A stretch of DNA of 64,000 bases from Sinorhizobium kostiense (GTDB lineage Bacteria; Pseudomonadota; Alphaproteobacteria; Rhizobiales; Rhizobiaceae): the NCBI RefSeq assembly GCF_017874595.1, contig NZ_JAGILA010000002.1, positions 1,279,970-1,343,969 on the forward strand, in the 5' to 3' direction. A program made the position numbers and the translations under genes. The notes under the pieces are model-generated. The model was given only the letters and a program-made list of their open reading frames with translations, did no database searches and was not told where the DNA came from. Shown piece by piece: positions 1-10,566 of this stretch; positions within the stretch are counted from its first letter, which is position 1, and each line of letters starts with the position of its first letter.

Positions 1-1
1 G

Positions 2-1366
2 GAGCGGGCGCAGGTGGTACTCGGAGCGATGCGCGAGGAAGGCTACGTCACCGATACCGAGATCAAGACGGCGATGTCGCAGACGCCAACCCGGGCGAAA
101 AGCTTCTGGTCGGGGGCGGAGTATTACGTCGCCGACATGGTGATGGACCAGCTTCCCGGCATGATCGGCGAAGTCAATCAGGACCTGATCGTCGACACGA
201 CCATCGACCTGGCCCTGGAAAAGCAGGCCGAGGAGGTGATCGCCGAGATGCTCGAAGAGGAGGGCGGCAATCTCAACGCCTCGCAGGCGGCCCTCGTCTC
301 CATCGATGGCACCGGTGCGATCCGGGCGCTCGTCGGCGGCAGGGACTATGCCGACAGCCAATTCGATCGCGCCTCCAGGGCGAGGCGCCAGCCGGGTTCC
401 GCCTTCAAGCCCTTCGTCTATGCCGCCGCGCTCGAAATCGGCCGCACGCCGATGTCCGTTCGCAACGATGCGCCGGTCCGTATCGGAAACTGGACGCCGG
501 AGAACTACGACCAGAAATATCGCGGCGAGGTGACGCTCTCCGATGCGCTCGCCAACTCGCTGAACACGATTGCGGCCCAGCTGGTGATGGAAGTCGGCCC
601 GCAAAACGTGGTCAAGCTCGCGCATCGCCTTGGGATCGATTCCGAGCTGCAGGCGAATGCCTCGATCGCGCTCGGAACGTCGGAAGTGAGCCTGGTCGAG
701 CTCACCTCCGCCTATGCGCCCTTCATGAATGGCGGCTTCAAGGCGACACCGCATGTGATCCGCCGCATCTCGACCGCCGACGGCACGGTGCTTTACGAGA
801 ACACCTATGACAATCCGCCGCGCGTCCTCGACCCGGCGATCGTCAGCGAGATGAACCGGATGATGGTGGGCGTGCTGACGAATGGTACAGGCAAGAAGGC
901 GCAGCTTCCGGATTGGGAGGCGGCCGGCAAGACCGGCACGACGCAATCCTTCCGCGACGCGCTTTTCGTCGGCTATACCTCGAACCTGACGACCGGCGTT
1001 TGGTTCGGCAATGACGACGGCAAATCGATGAAGAAGGTGACGGGCGGCGGACTGCCCGCGAAGGCCTGGCACGATTTCATGGTCGCCGCACATGAGGGGC
1101 TCTCGCCTTCGCCGCTTTTCGGCACGACGGGCGTTGAGCCGGTCTTCGAGGGCGTCGATGGCGTAGCTGGCGGCCCCGACGGCATTCCAGGGGGCGATCC
1201 GGAGGGCTTCCCCGAACCGCCGCTCGCCGCCGGAGCGGTCGCAGCCGACCAGCCCCGCCCGGCAGGGGAGCCGACAGGGGGAAGTCCGGTGCCGCCGGCC
1301 GCCGTCGGCGAGGCGAGCGGGGCGACCCGCCGCACCACGCTGTTCGAGCTTTTGACCGGTGGTTGA
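2..1366 (+). CDS. Class A penicillin-binding protein (transglycosylase/transpeptidase), 5'-truncated by window edge
   Basis: This is the C-terminal part of a bifunctional penicillin-binding protein that polymerises and cross-links peptidoglycan in the periplasm. The frame is already open at base 2, so the membrane anchor and most of the glycosyltransferase domain lie to the left. What remains contains the end of the first domain and the transpeptidase domain with all three active-site motifs: SAFK (acylated Ser codon at 398), SLN (Ser codon at 557) and KTGT (Lys codon at 929). The last 80 or so residues form a Gly/Pro/Ala-rich tail without family conservation, probably disordered. The gene runs toward dnaK, but the gap of about 250 bases with a heat-shock promoter argues against co-transcription being needed. 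The subfamily (PBP1a or 1c) cannot be settled from this part. Confidence 0.93.
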   Translation, partial: ERAQVVLGAMREEGYVTDTEIKTAMSQTPTRAKSFWSGAEYYVADMVMDQLPGMIGEVNQDLIVDTTIDLALEKQAEEVIAEMLEEEGGNLNASQAALVSIDGTGAIRALVGGRDYADSQFDRASRARRQPGSAFKPFVYAAALEIGRTPMSVRNDAPVRIGNWTPENYDQKYRGEVTLSDALANSLNTIAAQLVMEVGPQNVVKLAHRLGIDSELQANASIALGTSEVSLVELTSAYAPFMNGGFKATPHVIRRISTADGTVLYENTYDNPPRVLDPAIVSEMNRMMVGVLTNGTGKKAQLPDWEAAGKTGTTQSFRDALFVGYTSNLTTGVWFGNDDGKSMKKVTGGGLPAKAWHDFMVAAHEGLSPSPLFGTTGVEPVFEGVDGVAGGPDGIPGGDPEGFPEPPLAAGAVAADQPRPAGEPTGGSPVPPAAVGEASGATRRTTLFELLTGG

Positions 1367-1475
1367 ACCGGCGATTGTCCCCCACTTGCGCGGGAGGAGA
1401 ATTGCGGTGGCGAAACGACGTTTGCCAGAGTGCCGAAGGTGGCTTGCATTTGCCGCTGCTCGCCCCGCAGAATGC

Positions 1476-1507
1476 CTTGCAGTCCGAAACGCCGGTCCTT
1501 ATATACG
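1476..1507 (+). promoter_or_regulatory. RpoH (sigma-32) heat-shock promoter of dnaK
   Basis: A CTTG box at 1476-1479 is followed after 18 bases by CTTATATACG at 1498-1507. This matches the alphaproteobacterial heat-shock consensus CTTG-N17/18-CYTATnTnnG at every defined position. It lies about 110 bases upstream of the dnaK start, giving a transcript with a long leader. The family consensus is established knowledge; the assignment here rests on sequence match and position. Confidence 0.75.
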
Positions 1508-1617
1508 CCGCATCGACGCAGCCGCGGCTGCGCTGACTTTGAATGACCATCCCGTTAGGGGCTGTCCCATGAATGCCTGACCGGGGTTCCGACAGTCCGC
1601 TGCAAGGAGAGAACGAC

Positions 1618-3543
<1,926 letters not shown>

Positions 3544-3563
3544 GGCGGTCCTGTCGCAAACAG

Positions 3564-3588
3564 AGCCCGGGAGCGATCCCGGGCTTTT
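3564..3588 (+). terminator. Rho-independent terminator after dnaK
   Basis: A perfect 9-bp stem, AGCCCGGGA (3564-3572) with TCCCGGGCT (3577-3585), encloses a GCGA tetraloop and runs into a short T stretch. It begins 21 bases after the dnaK stop. It implies that dnaJ is at least partly transcribed from its own promoter. Confidence 0.85.
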
Positions 3589-3850
3589 ATCTTGCCCGAA
3601 GCAGCTGAGGCCGATTCACCAGGGCCGTCAGCCCGGCGGAAGAGTGGGCGACAGCCCGCTTCACGCGCCGGGAAGATTGCCCGTTACCGGGGGGCGGCAG
3701 CAAAAGCGAGATATTTGCGACAAAAACCACTCGGACGCCCGGCTTGACTATGGTATGGCGCTTTCAGGTTTACTAAATCCTGTGCAAGATATTCGCAGCG
3801 GTCGGATCCTTCGCGCTGGCAGGCCCTGTCAACAGGACAATTGTTGAAGC

Positions 3851-4990
3851 ATGAAACGTGATCTTTACGAAACGCTTGGTGTTGGAAAGACCGCAGACGA
3901 GAAGGAGCTGAAGAGCGCCTTCCGCAAATTGGCGATGAAGTACCATCCGGATCGCAACCCCGGTGATGCTGACGCCGAGAGGAGCTTCAAGGAGATCAAC
4001 GAGGCCTACGAGACGTTGAAGGACCCGCAGAAGCGCGCGGCCTACGACCGCTACGGCCATGCCGCCTTTGAGCAGGGCGGCATGGGTGCTGGCTTCGGCA
4101 ACGGCTTTGCGGGCGGTGGCGCCCACGGCTTCTCCGATATTTTCGAAGACATCTTCGGCGAGATGATGGGCGGCCGCCAGCGCCGTTCATCCGGCGGTCG
4201 CGAGCGCGGCGCAGATCTCAGGTACAATATGGAGATCACGCTCGAGGAGGCCTATACCGGCAAGACGGCGCAGATCCGCGTGCCGACTTCGGTCACTTGC
4301 GAGGTTTGTACCGGTACCGGCGCCAAGCCCGGCACCAGCCCGAAGACCTGCTCCACCTGTCAGGGCAGCGGGCGGATCCGTGCGGCGCAGGGCTTCTTCT
4401 CGATCGAGCGCACCTGCCCGACCTGCGGCGGCCGCGGCCAGACGATCACCGATCCCTGCACAAAGTGCCAGGGCCAGGGCCGCGTCACGGAGGAGCGCAC
4501 ACTATCGGTCAACATTCCGGCCGGCATCGAGGACGGCACGCGCATCCGCCTCTCGGGCGAGGGCGAAGCCGGCCTTCGCGGCGGCCCGCCCGGCGACCTC
4601 TACATCTTCCTCTCGGTCAAGCCGCACGAGTTCTACCAGCGCGACGGGGCCGACCTCTACTGCAGCGTACCGATCTCCATGACGACGGCAGCGCTCGGCG
4701 GCAAGTTCGACGTTACCACCCTCGACGGAACGAAATCGCGCGTTACCGTGCCGGAGGGCACGCAGGCGGGCAAACAGTTCCGCCTGAAGGGCAAGGGCAT
4801 GCCGGTGCTGCGCTCGAACCAGATGGGCGATCTCTACATCCAGATCCAGATCGAGACGCCCCAGAAGCTCACCAAGCGTCAGCGCGAGCTCCTGCAGGAA
4901 TTCGAGGAAATCTCGTCCAAGGAGAACAATCCGCAATCGACCGGATTCTTCTCCCGCATGAAAGACTTCTTCGACACGCTGAGCGAATAA
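3851..4990 (+). CDS. dnaJ: Chaperone protein DnaJ (Hsp40)
   Basis: Class I J-domain co-chaperone of 379 residues that stimulates the DnaK ATPase and delivers substrates. The J domain carries the HPD motif at residues 32-34. A Gly/Phe-rich linker follows, then four zinc-binding repeats of the CxxCxGxG type ([32 protein letters not shown]) at roughly residues 148-210, and the C-terminal substrate-binding domains. It lies 307 bases after dnaK on the same strand with a terminator between them. A CTTGAC element at 3743-3748 could belong to its own promoter, but no convincing -10 sits at the right spacing. The ribosome-binding site before the ATG is weak. Confidence 0.98.
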   Translation: MKRDLYETLGVGKTADEKELKSAFRKLAMKYHPDRNPGDADAERSFKEINEAYETLKDPQKRAAYDRYGHAAFEQGGMGAGFGNGFAGGGAHGFSDIFEDIFGEMMGGRQRRSSGGRERGADLRYNMEITLEEAYTGKTAQIRVPTSVTCEVCTGTGAKPGTSPKTCSTCQGSGRIRAAQGFFSIERTCPTCGGRGQTITDPCTKCQGQGRVTEERTLSVNIPAGIEDGTRIRLSGEGEAGLRGGPPGDLYIFLSVKPHEFYQRDGADLYCSVPISMTTAALGGKFDVTTLDGTKSRVTVPEGTQAGKQFRLKGKGMPVLRSNQMGDLYIQIQIETPQKLTKRQRELLQEFEEISSKENNPQSTGFFSRMKDFFDTLSE

Positions 4991-5013
4991 CCAGCCTCTC
5001 AAATTTGCCGCTC

Positions 5014-5130
5014 TCCTCGGGTTTAACCCGAGGACTAACCCTCTCCCCGTAAAGACGGGGAGCGGGAACTGGGCGCGTGCCGCGAGTCTCCTTCGCCCCG
5101 CTTGCGGGGAGAAGGTGGCCGGCAGGCGGG
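5014..5130. repeat. Cluster of rhizobial intergenic palindromes downstream of dnaJ
   Basis: Three palindromes lie in a row: TCCTCGGGTTTAACCCGAGGA-type at 5014-5034, an imperfect CTCTCCCCGT..ACGGGGAG hairpin at about 5040-5063, and CTTCGCCCCGC..GCGGGGAGAAGG at about 5090-5115. The CTTCTCCCCGC/GCGGGGAGAAGG type recurs at 15893 and 30807 in this window, so this is a dispersed family rather than a simple terminator. Confidence 0.7.
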
Positions 5131-5174
5131 TTGATGGGTCGAGAGCCTCGCCCCGCCGGTGAAGCGGCAAGACA

Positions 5175-6077
5175 TCATGCGGCTGCCGCCACGAATTGCC
5201 ACAGACCGAGAGCAAGGAGGACCGTGCCGGCGATGCGGGGCAGGACGCGCCCGGCCGGCGTAAGCTTCTCCAGGAGCACGAAGATCGCGATTGCGGCGAT
5301 CCACAGCACGTTCATGATGCCGCCGACGAAGAGAAGCGCCATGAGCGCCCAGCAGCAGCCGACGCAGTAGAGGCCGTGGCGGAAGCCGAGGGCCAGGGAC
5401 CCGCGCGGATCACGGCGGAAGCCGCCATGGGTCTGCAGGAACACGACGGGTGTCTGGCATTGCCTCAGGCAGGCATCCTTGAGCGGCGTCCACTGATAAA
5501 GCCCCGCAACCACAAGCACGACGCCGGTGAAGGCCGCGCTCGCGCTCGCAAGCGACGGCGTCAGCAGCGCTTCTTCGATCAGCCATTGGCCGAATGTCGC
5601 GACAAGTGAAAAGACTCCCCAGGCGATGAGGTAGCCGCCGGCAAAAAAGCCCGTCGGGGCAAAAGGCTTGCCCTGCTTCAAGCTATGACGCCCGACATGC
5701 GCATAGAGCAGGATCATCGGGGTGGCCGAGGGAAGCATCATCCCGACCATCATCACGACCCACATGGCAAGGGTCAGCGCGGCCTCGACCGCAGTCCAGG
5801 GGCGCGGCGAAAGGCCGAGAGCCTCAAGCGGCCCGCCGCGCGCTTCGTTGCCCATGTCCGTGTCGTCCATGTTCATGTCGTTCATGGCCATGTCGTCCAT
5901 GGCCATGCCCGGATTCATGGGCATGGTCGCATCCATGCCCGGCATCGGCATGGCCTGCATGTCCATCGCCGCCAGCCGGAGAATGTAGATCCAGGCGAGC
6001 GCCGTCAGGGCAGCAATCGATGCGGCGACGATCGCACGGTCGCGCCGCAGCAGGGCTTCGAGCGCACTGTCCGCCAT
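5175..6077 (-). CDS. DUF2182 integral membrane protein (putative metal-binding)
   Basis: Membrane protein of 300 residues resembling the DUF2182 family of predicted metal-binding membrane proteins. The first hydrophobic helix is followed by a stretch of about 40 residues in which almost every second or third position is Met, mixed with Asp and Pro (MQAMPMPGMDATMPMNPG and on). Several further helices follow, with a conserved-looking LMxxGMMLPSATPM-type segment and a CLRQCQTP segment. Met-rich loops of this kind bind copper in other proteins; that role is inference here. The ATG at 6077 was chosen because it starts 4 bases after the stop of the upstream DUF1326 gene; a GTG at 6098 would overlap it. 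The two genes form a translationally close pair. Confidence 0.8.
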   Translation of the reverse strand: MADSALEALLRRDRAIVAASIAALTALAWIYILRLAAMDMQAMPMPGMDATMPMNPGMAMDDMAMNDMNMDDTDMGNEARGGPLEALGLSPRPWTAVEAALTLAMWVVMMVGMMLPSATPMILLYAHVGRHSLKQGKPFAPTGFFAGGYLIAWGVFSLVATFGQWLIEEALLTPSLASASAAFTGVVLVVAGLYQWTPLKDACLRQCQTPVVFLQTHGGFRRDPRGSLALGFRHGLYCVGCCWALMALLFVGGIMNVLWIAAIAIFVLLEKLTPAGRVLPRIAGTVLLALGLWQFVAAAA

Positions 6078-6081
6078 GGCG

Positions 6082-6717
6082 TCAGTGGACCACGCCACTC
6101 TCGGTCATATGCAGCTTCGCGAAATGGGCGTGCGAATCGGAGAGCGAGACCATCAGGGGACCGCTCGTCTCGGCCCAGCCGCGCCCCACTTCGCAGGTGT
6201 CGTATTCGAAGCCGTTCGGAAGGGTGAGGCGAGCGCGGTGAGGTTCGCCGCTCACTGGATTAAGGATCGGCTCTCCGCGCGCCTCGATCCAGCCGGGCAC
6301 GTTCACACGCGCCGTGCGGCCCTCTACGTCCATGTCGAACTCGATCGGCGCGAAGACCGGATCGTGGATTCTGTCGAAGGTCGTCGAGAATACCTGGAAA
6401 AAAGTAGCGCCGGGCTCGGTATCCTGGCCGCTCATGATCCGCAACAACGCTTCCCGTTGCGCTTCTGAAGCACGCTCGTCGACAATCGGCACGACCTCGC
6501 CGCCGCCCTCATGGATCGCACCCGGCCAAACGACGATCATGCCGCATCTCAGGCCATCGAGTCGGGTATCGCCATGATGGCCTTCCTCGATCTCCACAAC
6601 GCCGATGGCGCGGCAGTGTCCCTGGGTGGGCAGCGCATTATATTGGCAGGGGCAGCCATAGGCGCAATTGCAATGAATGAACTCGCGGCCTTTGATCGTC
6701 CATTTGACGTCAACCAT
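6082..6717 (-). CDS. DUF1326 domain-containing protein
   Basis: Cytoplasmic-looking protein of 211 residues matching DUF1326, a family without an established function. Its N-terminus has a dense Cys/His cluster, HCNCAYGCPCQYNALP, near residues 15-30, followed by another His-Cys pair, which suggests metal or cluster binding. A strong ribosome-binding site (GGGAGGAG) precedes the ATG at 6717. The gene is immediately followed by the DUF2182 membrane protein. Co-occurrence of the two families suggests they act together, possibly with the membrane partner handling the same metal. No enzymatic motif is recognisable. Confidence 0.82.
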   Translation of the reverse strand: MVDVKWTIKGREFIHCNCAYGCPCQYNALPTQGHCRAIGVVEIEEGHHGDTRLDGLRCGMIVVWPGAIHEGGGEVVPIVDERASEAQREALLRIMSGQDTEPGATFFQVFSTTFDRIHDPVFAPIEFDMDVEGRTARVNVPGWIEARGEPILNPVSGEPHRARLTLPNGFEYDTCEVGRGWAETSGPLMVSLSDSHAHFAKLHMTESGVVH

Positions 6718-6961
6718 CGTCTCCTCCCGGCGTTCAAATGCTCGTTTCAGCTCCTGCGAAGCGGCGATATATCAGGCGGGGAAAATATACGCCCCGCAAC
6801 GTCGGATGCCAACGGGGGCGCGGGAGATCCGCCTCACACCCGAGCAGACACCTGTCGCCTGCGCCAGAAGGGGCGGCAGCGATCAGCGGCGCTGCGCCCT
6901 TTCGCCTTGCCTCGGCTCGCCTTTCGTCCTACCTGACAGGAACGTCGAATCCGGACCCGCA

Positions 6962-8086
6962 ATGCCCCACAAGGTCTACATCACCCGCCTGAAGCTCCAT
7001 GACTTTCGCAATTACGCGGCATTGGCGCTCGATCTCGACCAGCGCCATGTGGTGCTGACCGGCGAGAACGGGGCGGGCAAGACCAATCTGATGGAGGCCG
7101 TCTCCTTTCTTTCACCCGGTCGCGGGCTGCGCCGCGCGGCTTACTCCGATGTCGCCCGGGTCGGCGCTGCGGACGGCTTCTCGGTTTTTGCGGTCGTCGA
7201 TGGGATGCAGGGCCCGGTCGAAATCGGCACGGGTACCGCGGGCAGCGACGAGGGGCAGTCGCGCCGCTTGAGATTGAACGCCACGCCGGCGCGTACGGTA
7301 GACGAACTCACCGACCACCTGCGCCTGCTCTGGCTGACGCCGGCGATGGATGGACTCTTTACCGGCCCGTCCGCCGACCGGCGGCGGTTCCTCGACCGCC
7401 TGGTGCTCTCCCTCGACCCGGAACACGGCCGGCGCGCGAACGAATTCGACCGCGCCATGCGCAGCCGCAACCGCCTCCTTTCAGAATTCCGTCCCGACCA
7501 CGCCTGGCTATCGGCGATCGAACGCGAGATGGCCAGCCTCGGCGTTGCGATGGCGCTTGCCCGATTGGAAATGATCGGCCTGCTTTCTGCCCTCATCGAG
7601 CGAAACCGAGAGGATGGCACTTTCCCGTCGGCGCGCCTGTCGCTTGCCGGCTTTCTCGACGATTGCCACGGCCTGCCGGCCTACGATCTCGAAGAACGCT
7701 ATCTCGCCATGCTGCAGGAGGGCCGCTCCCGCGATGCCGCCGCCGGCCGTACTCTCGACGGGCCGCACCGCAGCGATCTTCTGATCCGCCACCGGGAAAA
7801 GGACATCGAGGCGGAACGCTGCTCGACCGGCGAGCAGAAGGCGCTTCTGGTCGGGCTCGTGCTTGCTCATGCGCTCCTCGTCGGCGACATGACCGGCCAC
7901 GCCCCGATACTGCTTCTCGACGAGATTGCAGCCCATCTCGATCAAAGCCGGCGCGCCGCACTCTTCGATCGCGTCGACGAAATCGGCGGCCAAGCCTTCA
8001 TGACCGGCACCGACTCCGCCATGTTCGAGGCGCTTGGCGACCGGGGACGCTATCTGACCGTTGCAAACGGCCGCGTTTCGGAGTGA
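6962..8086 (+). CDS. recF: DNA replication and repair protein RecF
   Basis: SMC-like ATPase of 374 residues that helps load RecA at single-strand gaps. The Walker A motif GENGAGKT is at residues 34-41, the ABC-type signature segment (CSTGEQKALL) is near residue 285, and Walker B (ILLLDEIAAHLD) follows. The typical N-terminus ITRLKLHDFRNY fixes the start at the ATG at 6962. The gene is not beside dnaA/dnaN/gyrB as in enteric bacteria, which is usual for rhizobia. It is followed 53 bases later by a ThiF/MoeB-type gene on the same strand. Confidence 0.96.
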   Translation: MPHKVYITRLKLHDFRNYAALALDLDQRHVVLTGENGAGKTNLMEAVSFLSPGRGLRRAAYSDVARVGAADGFSVFAVVDGMQGPVEIGTGTAGSDEGQSRRLRLNATPARTVDELTDHLRLLWLTPAMDGLFTGPSADRRRFLDRLVLSLDPEHGRRANEFDRAMRSRNRLLSEFRPDHAWLSAIEREMASLGVAMALARLEMIGLLSALIERNREDGTFPSARLSLAGFLDDCHGLPAYDLEERYLAMLQEGRSRDAAAGRTLDGPHRSDLLIRHREKDIEAERCSTGEQKALLVGLVLAHALLVGDMTGHAPILLLDEIAAHLDQSRRAALFDRVDEIGGQAFMTGTDSAMFEALGDRGRYLTVANGRVSE

Positions 8087-8139
8087 CATCCGAGCCTGCC
8101 CCCGATGCCGCTTTGGCGAATGCCCTGACGGAGACGAAG

Positions 8140-8895
8140 ATGACCGCCGCAACCCTCGACTCTTCGGAAATCGCCCGCTACGCGCGCCATATCGTGCTCG
8201 CCGAGATCGGTGGCGCCGGCCAGCAGAAGCTGAAAGCGGCGCGCGTGCTGGTCATCGGCGCGGGCGGCCTGGGCGCCCCGGCGCTGCAATATCTCGCCGC
8301 CGCCGGTATCGGTACCCTCGGAATCGTCGATGACGACGTGGTGTCGCTATCGAACCTGCAGCGCCAGATCATTCACGGCACCGACGATATCGGTCGGGCG
8401 AAGGTCGAGAGTGCAGCCGAGGCCATCGCGGAGCTCAACCCGCATGTCAGGGTCGTGCCACACGCGCTCAGGCTTCAGCCCGACAATGCCGAGGCGATTT
8501 TCCGCCAGTACGACCTCGTCGTCGACGGCTCGGACAACTTCGAAACACGTTATCTGGCGGCTGATACGGCGGAAGCAGCCCGCGTGGCGCTCGTCACCGG
8601 CGCCGTCGGCCGTTTCGACGGCTCGGTCACGGTGTTGAAACCCTATGAAACCGACGCGGGCGGAAACTTGCTCCCGTCCTACCGCGATCTCTTTCCGACC
8701 AAGCCGCCGCCGGGTGCGGTGCCTGCCTGCGCCGAAGCCGGCATCGTCGGCGCCCTCACTGGCGTCATCGGTGCGCTTCAGGCGATGGAAGTCATCAAGC
8801 TCGTCACCGGCATCGGCGCGCCGCTGGTCGGCCGGCTGTTGCTCTATGATGCGCTTTCCGCCGAGTTCAAGACGATCCGCTATCGGCGAGCTTGA
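8140..8895 (+). CDS. moeB: ThiF/MoeB/HesA-family E1-like adenylyltransferase
   Basis: E1-like enzyme of 251 residues that would adenylate the C-terminus of a sulfur-carrier protein (MoaD or ThiS type) for molybdopterin or thiamine synthesis. The nucleotide-binding motif GAGGLGAP is near residue 38, DDDVVSLSNLQRQIIH follows, and VDGSDNFETRYL supplies the catalytic Asp region. The C-terminus has the GALTGVIGALQAMEVIK helix. Unlike E. coli MoeB, the four zinc-binding cysteines are absent; only one Cys is present, in PACAEAG. There is no rhodanese domain. The ATG at 8140 has GGAG-like bases upstream. The assignment to moeB rather than thiF is a best guess. Confidence 0.85.
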   Translation: MTAATLDSSEIARYARHIVLAEIGGAGQQKLKAARVLVIGAGGLGAPALQYLAAAGIGTLGIVDDDVVSLSNLQRQIIHGTDDIGRAKVESAAEAIAELNPHVRVVPHALRLQPDNAEAIFRQYDLVVDGSDNFETRYLAADTAEAARVALVTGAVGRFDGSVTVLKPYETDAGGNLLPSYRDLFPTKPPPGAVPACAEAGIVGALTGVIGALQAMEVIKLVTGIGAPLVGRLLLYDALSAEFKTIRYRRA

Positions 8896-9368
8896 TGGAT
8901 ACTGTTCGATTAGAGCCGGACTTCGATCGCTACGACGAACTGCTCGCGCTGATCCTCGCCGCCTTCGCTTATATGGACGGACGGATCGATCCGCCCTCCT
9001 CCGCCCGCGCATTGACGGCTGAGTCGCTGCGCCAGAAGGTGAGCGTGGAGATCGCATTCGCCGGGATCGAGCGCGGCGATTTGCTCGGCTGCGTCTTCCT
9101 GAAACCCGAACCGGAATGCCTTTACGTCGGCAAGTTGGCGGTTGCGCCCGCGTCGCAGCGAGGGGGGATCGGCCGGCATCTGATCGGCATCGCGGAACAA
9201 ACCGCCCGCAACCTCTCACTGCCGGCGCTGAGGCTTCAGACCCGCATAGAACTCACCGAAAATCATGCGATCTTCGCGGCGTGGGGCTTCGTCGAAGCGG
9301 GCCGCTCCGCTCATCCAGGTTTCACGCGCCCGACCTCGATCGAGATGAAGAAGATGATCGTACTCTAA
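8895..9368 (+). CDS. GNAT-family N-acetyltransferase
   Basis: Protein of 157 residues with the GNAT fold. Motif A for acetyl-CoA binding reads LYVGKLAVAPASQRGGIGRHL, with the QRGGIG loop near residue 98; the later ENHAIFAAWGFVEAG segment is motif B. The substrate is unknown. The ATG at 8895 shares one base with the stop codon of the preceding moeB-like gene (TGATG), so translation is probably coupled. A TTG one codon earlier is the alternative start. Its stop overlaps by 4 bases the stop of the convergent dehydrogenase gene. Confidence 0.85.
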   Translation: MDTVRLEPDFDRYDELLALILAAFAYMDGRIDPPSSARALTAESLRQKVSVEIAFAGIERGDLLGCVFLKPEPECLYVGKLAVAPASQRGGIGRHLIGIAEQTARNLSLPALRLQTRIELTENHAIFAAWGFVEAGRSAHPGFTRPTSIEMKKMIVL

Positions 9369-10369
9369 TCCCGCCCCGGCAGCACCCGGTCCGGCGGGCG
9401 GTGGCCGTCGAAGAAGGTGCGGATGTTGATCACCACCTTTTCGCCCATATCGACGCGGCCTTCGAGTGTTGCCGAGCTCATATGCGGCAGGAGGACCACC
9501 TTGCCTTCGCCGGCGAGCTTGATGAGCTTCGGGTCGATGGCCGGTTCGTTCTCGAATACGTCAAGGCCGGCGCCGGCAATCTTGCCCTCGCGCAGGCACT
9601 TGATCATCGCCACCTCGTCGATGACATCGCCCCGGGCCGTGTTGACGATGTAGCTCTCCGGGCGCATCAGCGCCAGCCGCCGGGCGGAGAGAAGATGAAA
9701 GGTCGCGGGCGTCGATGGGCAATTGACGGAGACGATGTCGACACGGGCAAGCATCTGATCGAGGCTGTCCCAGTAGGTCGCCTCGAGCATTTCCTCGGTT
9801 TCCGGGCTGACGCGGTGGCGATTGTGATAGTGGATCGAAAGACCAAAGGCCTTGGCCCGACGAGCGACGGCGGTGCCGATCCGCCCCATGCCGACGATGC
9901 CGATGCGCTTGCCGGCGATCCGCCGCCCGAGCATCCAGGTCGGCGACCAGCCCGCCCATTCTCCCTTGCGGTCGGTCAGTATCCGCGCACCTTCGGCCAG
10001 CCGGCGCGGCACCGCCAGTATGAGTGCCATCGTCATGTCGGCCGTATCTTCCGTCAGCACGTTCGGCGTGTTGGTGACGGTTATCCCCTTGCGGGCGGCC
10101 GCGTCTACGTCGATGTTGTCGACGCCGTTCGAGAAGGCCGCGATCAGCTTGAGCTGCGGCCCTGCCTGCTCGATGAGCGCCGCGTCGACACGGTCCGTCA
10201 CCGTCGGCACGAGCACATCGACCCGCTTCACCGCGGCGACCAGCTCCGGCTGACTGCGCGGCGTGTCGTCGATGTTCAACTCCGCGTCAAACAATTCGCG
10301 CATGCGGGTTTCGACGACGTCCGGCAGTTTTCGGGTGATGTAGACGGTTGGCTTTTTCTTGCTTGTCAT
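9365..10369 (-). CDS. D-isomer-specific 2-hydroxyacid dehydrogenase (glyoxylate/hydroxypyruvate reductase type)
   Basis: NAD(P)-dependent oxidoreductase of 334 residues in the GyaR/GRHPR group, reducing glyoxylate or hydroxypyruvate. The Rossmann motif is GIVGMGRIGTAVARR. Catalytic residues are visible as Arg in NTARGD, Glu in FENEPAID and His in LPHMSSAT. The first strand, KKKPTVYITRKLPD, supports the ATG at 10369; a longer frame upstream lacks family similarity. It is one of two hydroxyacid dehydrogenases in this window (the other is at 28320) and belongs to a different subfamily. Confidence 0.92.
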   Translation of the reverse strand: MTSKKKPTVYITRKLPDVVETRMRELFDAELNIDDTPRSQPELVAAVKRVDVLVPTVTDRVDAALIEQAGPQLKLIAAFSNGVDNIDVDAAARKGITVTNTPNVLTEDTADMTMALILAVPRRLAEGARILTDRKGEWAGWSPTWMLGRRIAGKRIGIVGMGRIGTAVARRAKAFGLSIHYHNRHRVSPETEEMLEATYWDSLDQMLARVDIVSVNCPSTPATFHLLSARRLALMRPESYIVNTARGDVIDEVAMIKCLREGKIAGAGLDVFENEPAIDPKLIKLAGEGKVVLLPHMSSATLEGRVDMGEKVVINIRTFFDGHRPPDRVLPGRD

Positions 10370-10566
10370 TCTTGCGAGCGGCCCTCGTTGACGAGTCCTT
10401 AACCAAGTCGGGCGATAGTTTCTCCCTACAGCCGCAATTTCTAACAGACCCGGTGGGGAACACAATTGAAAGTCGCTGTCCGGGTCCGGGATTTGCGCTG
10501 CGCGTCTGGTCGGGCGCGCAAAAGCCGCCGCAAAGCTTCGCTTACGAATGGAAGATGGGCTTCGTC

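Noticed and set aside
3743..3776. Sigma-70 promoter for dnaJ
   Set aside because: CTTGAC is present, but no acceptable -10 lies at 16-19 bases; mentioned only as a possibility in the dnaJ entry.
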